Origin: Sulfuricurvum sp.
GTDB lineage: Bacteria > Campylobacterota > Campylobacteria > Campylobacterales > Sulfurimonadaceae
Assembly: GCA_024635855.1 (NCBI GenBank)
Contig: JAGXHZ010000129.1
Coordinates: 1 to 44,449, forward strand
Direction of reading: 5' to 3'
Length of the DNA: 44,449 bases
Shown: piece after piece, positions 1 to 8,275 of the stretch
Numbering within the stretch: the stretch's first letter is position 1
Layout: each line of letters starts with the position of its first letter
Made by a program: the position numbers and the translations under genes
The notes under the pieces: model-generated
Database searches by the model: none
What the model saw: only the letters and a program-made list of their open reading frames with translations
Told to the model about the DNA's origin: nothing

Positions 1-760
1 ACTCATCCATAACGGTGATCTCAGAGAGCATTTTTACCCAGCTGTCTGAAAAGTGCCCCGGAATGACAAGACGTAACGGGAATCCGTTGAGATAAGGGAG
101 ATCTTCGCCGTTCATGGCATAGGCTACAATCAGTTCCCCGCTCAAGGCTTCATCAATATTCATTTCTCGGAAGAATTTTGGAGTCTCATCCATTGCAGGT
201 TTTTCCAGACCGTTGACACCGACCCATTTGGCTGAGCCTTTGACTCCCGCGCGATTGAGGATATCTTTGAGGCGAACCCCTTTCCACACGGCACAGCCCA
301 TCGCTCCATGTCCCCATTGCACACCATGGGTTGCGGGACCTGTCCCTGCGAAATATTTACGGCTATTTCCGCCGCATTGAAGAACCGAAGTGATTTCTAC
401 GGGTTCAAATTTACTTTTCAAATCATCGACACTGAGTGAAAGCGGAGTTTCAACTGAGCCTTGTACCTGAAGACGAAATTCGTTTAAGTCAATGTAAGTA
501 GGAATATCAGGCATATGCCATCGGACGAAAAATTGATCATTCGGAGTGATGGCTTGGGTGAAAATATCACGAGGCGATTCAAGAAGAGGAGGGCGATCAG
601 AGATTACTTTGAGAGGTTTTTTCTCAGGAAAAGCGATCACTGGAGGTACAAAATCTTTACTATCTGTGATGATTTTTTGTGTGGTTTCTTTGCCCAATAG
701 GGTAGACGCACCTAAAATAAGACCGGCGCCTAAAAAATGTCTGCGGTTAATTTTATCCAT
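1..760 (-). CDS. SorA/SoxC-like sulfite oxidase family molybdoenzyme, Tat-exported (partial)
   Basis: The gene starts at ATG 758-760 and runs off the left edge, so only the N-terminal 253 residues are visible. A twin-arginine signal opens the protein (NRRHFLGAG then a hydrophobic stretch), indicating folded export to the periplasm. The segment around SVLQCGGNSRKYF carries Cys129, the position of the molybdenum-ligating cysteine in the sulfite oxidase family (usual form QCAGN). GPATHGVQWGHGAMGCAVWKG and GFPLRLVIPG are further family landmarks. The expected reaction is oxidation of sulfite, or sulfur-bound intermediates if SoxC-like, with electrons passed to cytochrome c. A Shine-Dalgarno-like AAGG lies 7 nt upstream of the start. 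tatC and tatB, which would export it, lie close by on the same strand, separated by queA. SorA, SoxC or another subgroup cannot be decided from this fragment. Confidence 0.85.
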   Translation of the reverse strand, partial: MDKINRRHFLGAGLILGASTLLGKETTQKIITDSKDFVPPVIAFPEKKPLKVISDRPPLLESPRDIFTQAITPNDQFFVRWHMPDIPTYIDLNEFRLQVQGSVETPLSLSVDDLKSKFEPVEITSVLQCGGNSRKYFAGTGPATHGVQWGHGAMGCAVWKGVRLKDILNRAGVKGSAKWVGVNGLEKPAMDETPKFFREMNIDEALSGELIVAYAMNGEDLPYLNGFPLRLVIPGHFSDSWVKMLSEITVMDE

Positions 761-810
761 GATAATGCCTTGGAAAGGAATATCACTATTTTATCATAAT
801 TAGGAGTAAT

Positions 811-1857
811 TTAGAGTATAAGCATCGCATCACCGTAGGAGAAAAAGCGATACTTTTCATCGATTGCTGATTGGTATATACGGTGTGTCTCTTCCAGCCC
901 GACAAAGGATGCGACCAGCATTAGAAGGGTAGATTGGGGAAGATGAAAATTAGTTAGCAGGTGATTAATCCGTTTGGGTGGGTTATTCGGATGTAAAAAG
1001 AGATTGGCTTCACCCTTTAATTCCTGAGTACGGACATGGTACTCGACCGTGCGTGTCGAGGTCGTTCCAACACTCAAAAGGGAGATGTCACTGTCGATAA
1101 GCTCTTTGGCGGCAGAACTAATGTCAAAATACTCCGAGTGCATCGGATGATCGGTGATAACAGCGGCCTCGACGGGTTTAAAGGTACCTGATCCGACATG
1201 GAGGGTGACAAAGGCGTGAGGATGAGAGGAACAAACGGCTTCAAAGAGTGTATCACTAAAGTGGAGTGATGCGGTGGGTGCGGCAACCGCCCCCTCATGG
1301 TGAGCAAAGACGCTTTGGTACTCCCGCTCATCTTCGGAGTCGTCTTCCCGTCCCAAATACGGCGGGAGGGGGATATGTCCGATTCTCTCCAATATAGGGA
1401 GCAATTCTTCAAAACGGATGAGGGTATCCGCGCGATAAAAATTTACATCACGTGAACCGTCTTCATGCAAAGTGATAATGCGAGCCGTAAGCGTATCCTC
1501 AAAAAGCAAGAGGGTATCTACTTTTACCCGCCCTTTGATATAGACATTGATCGCATAGGCGTCGTGGGGACGGTTGATGAGCAGTTCAATGGCTCCACCA
1601 CTCTCTTTTTTCCCATACAATCGTGCTTTGATAACTTTCGTATCGTTGAAAATAATACCGCATCCGCTTGGAATAAAATCTTCCAATGCATCAAAGCGGG
1701 CATGAGTAATAGATTTGTCGGTACGGTTGTAGATGAGGAGACGGGCATGATCTCTTGGGTGGATAGGATGGGTGGCTATGAGACCTTCGGGGAGATGGTA
1801 ATCATAGCTTTTACTGAGGAGAGGATCGAGCGGTTTAGTCAATGGTCTCTTCTTCAT
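811..1857 (-). CDS. queA: S-adenosylmethionine:tRNA ribosyltransferase-isomerase QueA
   Basis: QueA transfers and isomerises the ribosyl moiety of SAM onto 7-aminomethyl-7-deazaguanine in tRNA, forming epoxyqueuosine. The full family span is present: YDYHLPEGLIATHP near the N-terminus, DHARLL, the substrate loop around VAAPTASLHFS, LHVGSGTFKPV, and the C-terminal TNFHLPQSTLLMLVASFVG. The length of 348 residues is normal. I chose ATG 1857; TTG 1842 is an alternative because QueA normally begins close to the YDYHLPE motif. Either start overlaps the end of tatC, so the two genes are translationally coupled. The open frame extends a little further upstream, but that part has no QueA similarity. 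Confidence 0.95.
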   Translation of the reverse strand: MKKRPLTKPLDPLLSKSYDYHLPEGLIATHPIHPRDHARLLIYNRTDKSITHARFDALEDFIPSGCGIIFNDTKVIKARLYGKKESGGAIELLINRPHDAYAINVYIKGRVKVDTLLLFEDTLTARIITLHEDGSRDVNFYRADTLIRFEELLPILERIGHIPLPPYLGREDDSEDEREYQSVFAHHEGAVAAPTASLHFSDTLFEAVCSSHPHAFVTLHVGSGTFKPVEAAVITDHPMHSEYFDISSAAKELIDSDISLLSVGTTSTRTVEYHVRTQELKGEANLFLHPNNPPKRINHLLTNFHLPQSTLLMLVASFVGLEETHRIYQSAIDEKYRFFSYGDAMLIL

Positions 1858-2617
1858 CTTCAGCAATGTAAGGTTCTTCTTTCGGTGCCGGATTGACAGC
1901 ACGTACGATCAAGATTGAAATACCGTATAAAAGGGTAAGGGGGATCGCCATCAAAATTTGGGTAAGGACGTCCGGAGGGGTAAGAATCGCTGAAAGTATG
2001 AAGATCAAAACAATCGCATATCGGAAAAATCCGATCATCATTTTATCATCAATAAGTCCTAAAAGGGCAAGGAAATAACAAATAATCGGAAGTTCAAAAG
2101 CGAGTCCGAATCCAAACATAATTTTAGAGAAAAAATCGACGTAATCTTCGATATTAATCATAGGGACAAACTCAAAGGCTCCGAATGCGATTAAGAAGCT
2201 AAACCCGAACGGAGTGACCACGTAATAGGCGAAGAGTGCACCGAGGACGAACATGGATGTTCCCCCAAAGATGAAAGGATAGAGCATCTTTTTTTCATTG
2301 GCATACAGTCCCGGAGCGACAAACAGCCAAATCTGAGCTAAAATAATCGGTAATGCTCCTAGTAGACCGGCAAAAAAAGCAACTTTCATCGCAACGAAAA
2401 AGGTTCCTCCTACTTGGGTGGTCGTTACCATACCCTGAGAAGCGTTAGGGGAGATTTTTGCCACTTCGGCTAATGCATCGTTCAAAGGTGCTGTCATCCA
2501 AGACATAATCGGTTCATGGAAATTAAACGCCACAAAAAACATAATGATAATGGCCGCAACACTGATTCCAAGACGTTTACGCAGCTCGACTAAATGGGGT
2601 TTTAAATCATCAAACAT
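1835..2617 (-). CDS. tatC: Sec-independent protein translocase TatC
   Basis: TatC is the multispanning membrane subunit that recognises twin-arginine signal peptides and nucleates the Tat translocase. The protein has 260 residues with six hydrophobic segments. The N-terminal MFDDLKPHLVELRKRL corresponds to the conserved cytosolic HLxELRxRL motif, and the region FGFGLAFELPIICYFLALLG matches the family core around the conserved FE-P. The start ATG overlaps the stop of tatB by one base, and its own 3' end overlaps queA. The C-terminal tail is acidic (EDEEETID). A probable client is the RR-signal molybdoenzyme at the left edge. Confidence 0.96.
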   Translation of the reverse strand: MFDDLKPHLVELRKRLGISVAAIIIMFFVAFNFHEPIMSWMTAPLNDALAEVAKISPNASQGMVTTTQVGGTFFVAMKVAFFAGLLGALPIILAQIWLFVAPGLYANEKKMLYPFIFGGTSMFVLGALFAYYVVTPFGFSFLIAFGAFEFVPMINIEDYVDFFSKIMFGFGLAFELPIICYFLALLGLIDDKMMIGFFRYAIVLIFILSAILTPPDVLTQILMAIPLTLLYGISILIVRAVNPAPKEEPYIAEDEEETID

Positions 2618-3012
2618 TAGACATTCTCTTCATTCGGTTTGGTTTCTATCGGTTTAGGCTTAAACGTAATCACTTCGGGTTCTTTGGGGGCTGAAGGTGC
2701 GGGGGGAGGGATATCGAGATTAATATCATTTTTAAGGGCATTGAGTTCGGAACCGATTTCGGTCACATTGGTCATACGCTCTAGCTCTGCACTCGCATCG
2801 GTCAACTCTTTTTTGTAGTTGAGCGCCTCTTGCTTCATATCCGCAAACTTCATCTCTTCTTCGAGCGTTGCTCGAGCAGTGTTAACTGTCCCTTTGACAC
2901 TACGGAAGAATTTAGCAATATCTACCATCGTTGAGGGGAGCTTGTCCGGACCTAAAAATAAAATAGCGATAATAATGATGATTAATATTTCGCCGATACC
3001 CATTCCAAACAT
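2617..3012 (-). CDS. tatB: Sec-independent protein translocase TatB
   Basis: TatB cooperates with TatC in binding twin-arginine precursors. The protein has 131 residues: an N-terminal membrane helix MFGMGIGEILIIIIIAILF, the hinge LGPDKLP typical of TatA/TatB, an amphipathic helix, then a long charged coiled-coil-like region and a proline-rich tail (PPPAPSAPKEPE). The length and the position directly ahead of tatC favour TatB over TatA. No tatA is visible here. It is the first gene of the tatB-tatC-queA unit, and the stop overlaps the tatC start. Confidence 0.92.
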   Translation of the reverse strand: MFGMGIGEILIIIIIAILFLGPDKLPSTMVDIAKFFRSVKGTVNTARATLEEEMKFADMKQEALNYKKELTDASAELERMTNVTEIGSELNALKNDINLDIPPPAPSAPKEPEVITFKPKPIETKPNEENV

Positions 3013-3069
3013 CGCAGTTATCCATTACATAAAATTTTATTAGTGATGAGGATTTTACCCAAAGAAAGT

Positions 3070-4131
3070 TTAAAACCCTTCTATCCTCAGTGCGATTTCA
3101 TCGGCGAGCAAAAAATCACTATTAAAATAGCGCCCCTCATGAAAGTTTAGAACTCCTTCGCGACAGAGTATCTCAGCCTGATTTCTTTGTTTGTCGTTTA
3201 AATTTTCAGCCTCTACTCCAACAAAACTTCGAAATCCCAAAAAGAGTTTTTCACTTAAAAGTGCATTTTCTCCTATCTCTTCGATCATGACCTCACAGGG
3301 GTTTTGAATGTAGTGTTCGACATTGCTGCTGGGGTAATAGCGCTGATTATTTAAAAATCCGACGGCACCGGAGCCGACACCGATATAGGGCTGATGTTTC
3401 CAGTACCCGATATTATGAAGTGAACGGTACTTTCCGAAATTTGAAATTTCGTACTGTTCGTAACCTTTTGCCGTGATTTCGCGAAAAAGCCATTGGGTAA
3501 GTTCCAACTCTTCTTGCGCGATTTCCGGTGTTTTTTCAAAGGCAGTTTCCTCTTCAATCGTCAACGCATAAAGGCTGATATGATCGATCGGGAGTGTTAA
3601 TGCCTGATGAATATCTGAGGATAAAAGGGCTTTGGTATCGCCACGTACCCCGTAAATCAAATCGATGCTGAGGTGTTTATAGCCGATAGCGGCAGCCGTT
3701 CGGATCGCTTCGAGGGCATGTTGCGTATGGTGAGCACGCCCGAGTAGTTTCAGTTTTTCATTATTAAAACTCTGCACTCCGAAGCTGAGACGATTAACGC
3801 CTAACTCATGCATACCCTCCAACCATGTCCTCGTGGCACTGTTAGGATTGGCCTCGGAGGTGATTTCAGCCCCTTTACTTAAATAAGGGTCAATCATTTC
3901 AAAAAGTGGACGATAAAGTGAGGGGTCGATGGTAGAAGGGGTTCCTCCACCGATAAATACGGTATGGATAGGATTTTCACGACTCACATTAAAACGGAGT
4001 AGTTCAGATTCGAGCTGGATACGAAGCGCGTTCATATAGGTTTCACGCTGGGAAAATTTATCAACATAAGAGTTAAACGCACAGTAGGAGCATTTGCTAT
4101 CGCAAAAAGGGATGTGAATGTATAAAAGCAT
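3070..4131 (-). CDS. hemW: Radical SAM protein HemW (HemN-like)
   Basis: This is a member of the HemN/HemW radical SAM family with 353 residues. The [4Fe-4S]/SAM motif lies at the N-terminus in IHIPFCDSKCSYCAF (CxxxCxxC). VFIGGGTPS, EANP, LSFGVQSF and IDLIYGV are standard HemW landmarks. HemW binds haem and is regarded as a haem chaperone or trafficking protein; these short homologues have often been misannotated as oxygen-independent coproporphyrinogen oxidase HemN, which is larger. It stands alone on the - strand, divergent from rppH across a 173-nt hairpin-rich intergenic region. No Shine-Dalgarno sequence of note was seen. Confidence 0.88.
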   Translation of the reverse strand: MLLYIHIPFCDSKCSYCAFNSYVDKFSQRETYMNALRIQLESELLRFNVSRENPIHTVFIGGGTPSTIDPSLYRPLFEMIDPYLSKGAEITSEANPNSATRTWLEGMHELGVNRLSFGVQSFNNEKLKLLGRAHHTQHALEAIRTAAAIGYKHLSIDLIYGVRGDTKALLSSDIHQALTLPIDHISLYALTIEEETAFEKTPEIAQEELELTQWLFREITAKGYEQYEISNFGKYRSLHNIGYWKHQPYIGVGSGAVGFLNNQRYYPSSNVEHYIQNPCEVMIEEIGENALLSEKLFLGFRSFVGVEAENLNDKQRNQAEILCREGVLNFHEGRYFNSDFLLADEIALRIEGF

Positions 4132-4194
4132 ATTAGGATTATAGTATTTTTAATGGCGAATAGTTTACAATACCCCTCCAAAATAAAGAATTCT

Positions 4195-4283
4195 TTCGCA
4201 TACAGTGCGAAAAGCTTTAGGGGGGAGCAGGGGACAACCTGTCCCCGCCGTCTAAATAGGCTTTGCCGAGTTAGACGTATAAT
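4195..4283 (+). promoter_or_regulatory. hemW-rppH divergent intergenic region with stacked hairpins and a -10 box
   Basis: Three inverted repeats follow one another: TTCGCA/TGCGAA (4195-4211), GGGGACA/TGTCCCC with a 3-nt loop (4230-4246), and GTCTAA/TTAGAC (4250-4276). A perfect TATAAT lies at 4278-4283, 21 nt before the rppH ATG, directly after the last arm. The block is more GC-rich than the flanking spacer. The -10 box probably serves the rppH-lysC-hobA operon; no good -35 is visible. The hairpins could be operators, an RNA-level element or a dispersed repeat. Confidence 0.6.
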
Positions 4284-4304
4284 ATTAAATTTAAAAGATG
4301 GTGA

Positions 4305-4775
4305 ATGACCGAAAAAAAGTTCTACCGACCGAATGTGGCGGCGATTATTCTCTCTCATGAGTATCCTGAGACCAAAGATATCTTTATCGCCGAGCGCAGT
4401 GATTTGGAGGGGGTATGGCAATTTCCTCAGGGGGGAATTGACGAGGGAGAATCGTCAGAAGAGGCACTTTTTAGAGAACTCGGCGAAGAGATCGGTACCA
4501 ACAAGGTAGAGATCATCGCTGAGTATCCTGATTGGATTGCGTACGATTTCCCTTCCCATGTTGCTCTCAAAATGGCGCCTTATGCCGGACAGAAACAGCG
4601 CTATTATTTGGTACGTTTGAAAAAAGGGGCAGTCATTGATATCGATACGAAGCACCCTGAATTCAAAGCGTATAAATTTGTCAATATTGATGAGCTGTTG
4701 AGTCATGTCGCCCATTTCAAAAAACCGGTTTACGAACGTGTCATCTCCCATTTTAGAACCAAGGGGTATCTGTAA
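4305..4775 (+). CDS. rppH: RNA pyrophosphohydrolase RppH (Nudix)
   Basis: RppH removes pyrophosphate from the 5' triphosphate end of RNA and so starts mRNA decay. The complete Nudix box is present at about residues 46-67 ([22 protein letters not shown]), matching Gx5Ex7REUxEEx[13 protein letters not shown] at the N-terminus and WQFPQGG just before the box are typical of RppH rather than of other Nudix enzymes. The length of 156 residues is normal. It is the first gene of an overlapping operon: its stop TAA overlaps the lysC ATG by one base. Placement beside lysC-hobA is conserved in Campylobacterota. Confidence 0.94.
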   Translation: MTEKKFYRPNVAAIILSHEYPETKDIFIAERSDLEGVWQFPQGGIDEGESSEEALFRELGEEIGTNKVEIIAEYPDWIAYDFPSHVALKMAPYAGQKQRYYLVRLKKGAVIDIDTKHPEFKAYKFVNIDELLSHVAHFKKPVYERVISHFRTKGYL

Positions 4776-5986
4776 TGCTAATTGTCCAAAAATTTGGCGG
4801 AACCAGTGTCGGCGATTTGGAGCGGATCCAAAACGTCGCCAACCGTGTCTCGCAAACTCTCAAAGAGGGTCATCAGGTTGTCGTTGTCGTATCGGCGATG
4901 AGCGGTGAGACCAATAAGTTAATCGCTTTTGCGGAACATTATACCTCTACCCCTGAGCGGAGTGAAGTCGATATGCTTCTCAGTTCGGGAGAGCGGGTAA
5001 CGGCAGCACTTCTCTCTATTGCCTTGAATGCGATGGGGCACAGCGCAACGTCTATGAGTGGCCGCCGTGCGGGAATCGTAACGGACAGTATTCATACCAA
5101 AGCACGTATTGAGAGTATTGATCCCAGTATTATGCATGCAGAACTTGCCGCAGGTAAAGTCGTGGTGGTTGCCGGATTTCAAGGGGTAAGCGAAAGCGGT
5201 CAAGTGACGACACTCGGACGCGGGGGATCAGATCTCTCCGCTGTTGCTGTTGCGGGAGCGCTGAGAGCGGATTTATGTGAAATTTATACGGATGTGGACG
5301 GTATCTATACGACCGATCCGAGAATTGAGCCACGTGCTAAGAAAATGGATCGTATCAGTTACGATGAGATGCTTGAACTTGCATCTCTCGGAGCTAAAGT
5401 ACTCCAAAACCGCTCCGTTGAGCTTGCTAAAAAATTAAACGTTAACCTCGTAACCCGTTCCAGCTTTACCAATGCTGAGGGGACACTTATCACAAAGGAA
5501 GAGAATATTATGGAACAACCACTTGTCAGCGGAATCGCACTTGATAAAAACCAAGCACGTGTATCACTTAGCGGAGTGATTGATCGTCCCGGGATTGCTT
5601 CGGATATTTTTACCCGTCTGGCGGATAACAGCGTTAACATAGATATGATCATCCAAACTTCTGGGCATGATGGTAAAACCAATCTCGATTTCACCGTCCC
5701 TAAAACCGAATTACTTGATGCTAAAAAAGTCGTTGAGACCTTTATTGCTGCAGATGAGATCAGTGAATCATCGTATGATGAAAATATTTGTAAAGTCTCT
5801 ATTGTCGGTGTCGGAATGAAATCGCATACGGGTGTTGCCGCAAAAGCGTTTCAAACGATGGCGCATGAGAATATTAACATTATGATGATCTCTACTTCTG
5901 AGATCAAAGTATCGATGGTGGTCGATGAAAAATACGCGGAACTTTCCGTTCGCTCACTTCACAGTGCATATGAGTTGGACAAGTAG
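4775..5986 (+). CDS. lysC: Aspartate kinase
   Basis: This enzyme phosphorylates aspartate, the first step toward lysine (and diaminopimelate), threonine and methionine. The protein has 403 residues. KFGGTSVGD at residues 6-14 is the kinase signature, VTTLGRGGSDLSA the nucleotide/substrate region, and EIYTDVDGIYTTDPR another amino-acid kinase family block. Two ACT domains fill the C-terminal 140 residues (VSLSGVIDRPGIAS and VSIVGVGMKSHTGVAAKAF), implying allosteric feedback inhibition. The start overlaps the rppH stop, and its TAG stop overlaps the hobA GTG (TAGTG). Confidence 0.97.
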   Translation: MLIVQKFGGTSVGDLERIQNVANRVSQTLKEGHQVVVVVSAMSGETNKLIAFAEHYTSTPERSEVDMLLSSGERVTAALLSIALNAMGHSATSMSGRRAGIVTDSIHTKARIESIDPSIMHAELAAGKVVVVAGFQGVSESGQVTTLGRGGSDLSAVAVAGALRADLCEIYTDVDGIYTTDPRIEPRAKKMDRISYDEMLELASLGAKVLQNRSVELAKKLNVNLVTRSSFTNAEGTLITKEENIMEQPLVSGIALDKNQARVSLSGVIDRPGIASDIFTRLADNSVNIDMIIQTSGHDGKTNLDFTVPKTELLDAKKVVETFIAADEISESSYDENICKVSIVGVGMKSHTGVAAKAFQTMAHENINIMMISTSEIKVSMVVDEKYAELSVRSLHSAYELDK

Positions 5987-6534
5987 TGCGTCAATTTGAT
6001 CAATGGACATTAGAGTCGATCCGCTCCGAGGGAGCGTCGATGAGCTGGTTTGAGGAACAACGTTTTGAGTGGACCCCTGCAATCGCTAATGCCATGGATC
6101 AGGTTATGGGAGGGAAAACTCTTGTACTTATTACCGATCATGATCGTAAATGGTTTGCCCATTATATTACGTCATCCCTCAATAAACGGACTCAAGATCG
6201 TCCGATGATCCCTATCGTTTGTATCGACTCGCTTTATCCCCATTATGATCATATCAGTGGCGGAGAGGCGATTGATATGATCAGTGATATGCTTGATATC
6301 GCTTTTAAGGGGGAGTATTTCTTTTGGTACGTTGGACGTGGGGATGATCGTCGCGCCGATATCGCCAAACGTAATGCAAACTCTTTGTTATGGATTATGG
6401 ATGAGCGGTTCCAAAATGCTTTGGTACTTCGTTCGCACGATCCATTAATTGATATTAAACTGCTACAGCTTTACCGTTTATGGGACAAAACCCTCAGTGC
6501 CGTCTTGTTTGGGGAGATCAATGTTCGCGAATGA
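5986..6534 (+). CDS. hobA: DnaA-binding replication initiation factor HobA
   Basis: HobA is the Campylobacterota-specific partner of DnaA that promotes assembly of DnaA on oriC, functionally comparable to E. coli DiaA. The protein has 182 residues. Recognition rests on the N-terminal FDQWTLESIRSEGASMSWFEEQR, the internal FFWYVGRGDD and RNANSLLWIMDE segments, and the diagnostic order lysC-hobA-holB-folP known from Helicobacter. The start is GTG, overlapping the lysC stop by one base; holB begins inside its last codons. It is good evidence for the phylum of the host. Confidence 0.93.
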   Translation: MRQFDQWTLESIRSEGASMSWFEEQRFEWTPAIANAMDQVMGGKTLVLITDHDRKWFAHYITSSLNKRTQDRPMIPIVCIDSLYPHYDHISGGEAIDMISDMLDIAFKGEYFFWYVGRGDDRRADIAKRNANSLLWIMDERFQNALVLRSHDPLIDIKLLQLYRLWDKTLSAVLFGEINVRE

Positions 6535-7144
6535 ACGGGGTGGAATTCTCATTACAGCCCAAATGGAAGAACGTGCGAGAGAGATTGAAGAGTCTCGACA
6601 TCCTCTGCGATGCGTTACTTTTATGCGGGATGATTTAAAAATCGAAGATGCCAAAGAGGTAATCTCAGAGGCTTACAAAAGCGAAGAGAATACGAAAACA
6701 TTGATTCTCGGAGCCAAAAGCTTCACGGTACCGGCACAAAACGCCCTCCTTAAAATCCTTGAAGAGCCTCCTCGAAATATCGTTTTTATTCTGCTTGCTC
6801 CGAATAAAAGTACTTTTCTTCCGACGGTACGTTCCCGCCTAAGCCTCTCCCAAGAACACCATCCCCACATACATGAATCACTATCGGTATCCCTCAAAAA
6901 TCTTGACCTTTCAGGATTATTTGCTTTTGTAAAAGAGCATGATCGCCTGAAGAAACATGAAGCAAAAGGGTTAATAGAGCAATTGATGTATCAGGCTATC
7001 CATGTGGAAAAAATTTCTCTCTCCTCACAACAACTTGAGGGTTTTGACAAAGCACTTCGGCTGATTGAGCTGAACAGTCGTTTTCAGAGTGTGTTGGTGA
7101 TGGTTTTGATGAACTTTCTCAAAGAGGTCAAACGTGGTCGTTGA
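6521..7144 (+). CDS. holB: DNA polymerase III delta' subunit (HolB)
   Basis: The delta' subunit is part of the clamp loader that places the beta sliding clamp on DNA. The protein is short (207 residues), lacking much of the N- and C-terminal material of E. coli HolB, as expected in Campylobacterota. TFTVPAQNALLKILEEPP-like sequence (SFTVPAQNALLKILEEPP) and FILLAPNKSTFLPTVRSR contain the SRC-type/arginine-finger region of clamp loader subunits. The chosen ATG 6521 has GGGGAG six bases upstream and overlaps hobA by 14 nt; the frame is open upstream, but that part is only the hobA shadow. It overlaps the folP GTG start by 11 nt. Confidence 0.9.
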   Translation: MFANERGGILITAQMEERAREIEESRHPLRCVTFMRDDLKIEDAKEVISEAYKSEENTKTLILGAKSFTVPAQNALLKILEEPPRNIVFILLAPNKSTFLPTVRSRLSLSQEHHPHIHESLSVSLKNLDLSGLFAFVKEHDRLKKHEAKGLIEQLMYQAIHVEKISLSSQQLEGFDKALRLIELNSRFQSVLVMVLMNFLKEVKRGR

Positions 7145-8273
7145 AAAACTCTCCAATAGTATTGATTTACGCCATGAACTCAAACGTATCGGTGTAGACG
7201 GAGGCGGTGTTTCGATCTTGGAGGATAAAGGGCACATGCATGTGATACGTATCCGTGAACTGCATGTCGGAGGGGCTAATATTCTCAAACAAGATGCCCT
7301 TAGTATCGGTGCCGATTTAGCGGTTCCTCGAGGGACGGTTACTGCATCTACTCCTCACGTTGATGTGGTGTTAATCGCTACGGAGCGTCAATTACAGCAA
7401 CTGGTTAAAAAAGAGAAAGTACAACCTTTTGGGCTGAAACAGCTTTCCGAGGAGCTGGAAAGTTTTTGTCATTTGAAACGGGATGATTCGATCACGATTA
7501 TGGGGATCTTGAATGCGAATGAGGATAGTTTTTACCATGCTAGCCGTTTTCAAGGGAGCAAAGCGATAGAGCGGATAGAGACAATGATTCACGAAGGTGC
7601 CGGTATTATTGACCTTGGCGGAGTATCGAGTCGCCCCGGAAGTATAGCGGTAAGTGCGGAGGAAGAACTCTCCCGTGTACGCCCGATCATCGATGCTTTG
7701 TATGAACAACGTTTTTATGAGAAAACAAAACTCAGCTTAGATAGCTATGAACCCCTTGTCATCCATTACGCCCTTGAGAGAGGATTTCATATTATCAATG
7801 ACATTACGGGATTGGCTAACGATGAGGTAGCACGGCTCTGCGGAAGTTACGGTGCTACAGCGGTGATCATGCATATGCAGGGGAGACCTGAGACAATGCA
7901 GAAAAACCCGAGTTACTCTTCGGTTATCAGCGATGTAGAGAATTTTTTTCGTGAGCGTATCAAAAAAGGGGACACTTTTGGCATCAAAGATATGATTCTC
8001 GACTGCGGGATTGGTTTCGGGAAGCGTACGGAAGAGAATTGTACTTTAATTACCCATCAACGCCATTTTTTGCGTTTAGGGAAAAAACTTTTAGTGGGTG
8101 CAAGCCGTAAATCGATGATTGATGCTATTTCCCCATCAAAAAGTGATGAGCGTTTGGCCGGAAGTATCGCCATCCATCTCAAAGCGATCGAAGAGGGTGC
8201 CACAATCTTGCGTGTGCATGATGTGAAAGAGCATGTGCAAGCGATTAACGTTTGGAAAGCGCTGAGAGGATAA
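7134..8273 (+). CDS. folP: Dihydropteroate synthase
   Basis: DHPS condenses 6-hydroxymethyl-dihydropterin pyrophosphate with p-aminobenzoate in folate synthesis. The 379-residue protein is longer than the usual 270-280 because about 115 residues precede the TIM-barrel core; the same extended form is known in Campylobacterota. The core begins at SITIMGILNANEDSF (canonical GILNVTPDSF), followed by GIIDLGGVSSRPGS (pterin loop), LSLDSYEP, INDITG, and the C-terminal LLVGASRKSMI and AIHLKAIEEGATILRVHDV. The start is GTG 7134 with AAGAGG 6 nt upstream, overlapping holB. Two bases separate its stop from the next ATG. Confidence 0.94.
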   Translation: MVVEKLSNSIDLRHELKRIGVDGGGVSILEDKGHMHVIRIRELHVGGANILKQDALSIGADLAVPRGTVTASTPHVDVVLIATERQLQQLVKKEKVQPFGLKQLSEELESFCHLKRDDSITIMGILNANEDSFYHASRFQGSKAIERIETMIHEGAGIIDLGGVSSRPGSIAVSAEEELSRVRPIIDALYEQRFYEKTKLSLDSYEPLVIHYALERGFHIINDITGLANDEVARLCGSYGATAVIMHMQGRPETMQKNPSYSSVISDVENFFRERIKKGDTFGIKDMILDCGIGFGKRTEENCTLITHQRHFLRLGKKLLVGASRKSMIDAISPSKSDERLAGSIAIHLKAIEEGATILRVHDVKEHVQAINVWKALRG

Positions 8274-8275
8274 GG

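Noticed and set aside
1465..1896. Open frame of 143 codons on the + strand across queA/tatC
   Set aside because: Antisense to queA with cysteine- and phenylalanine-rich random-looking translation; no ribosome site.
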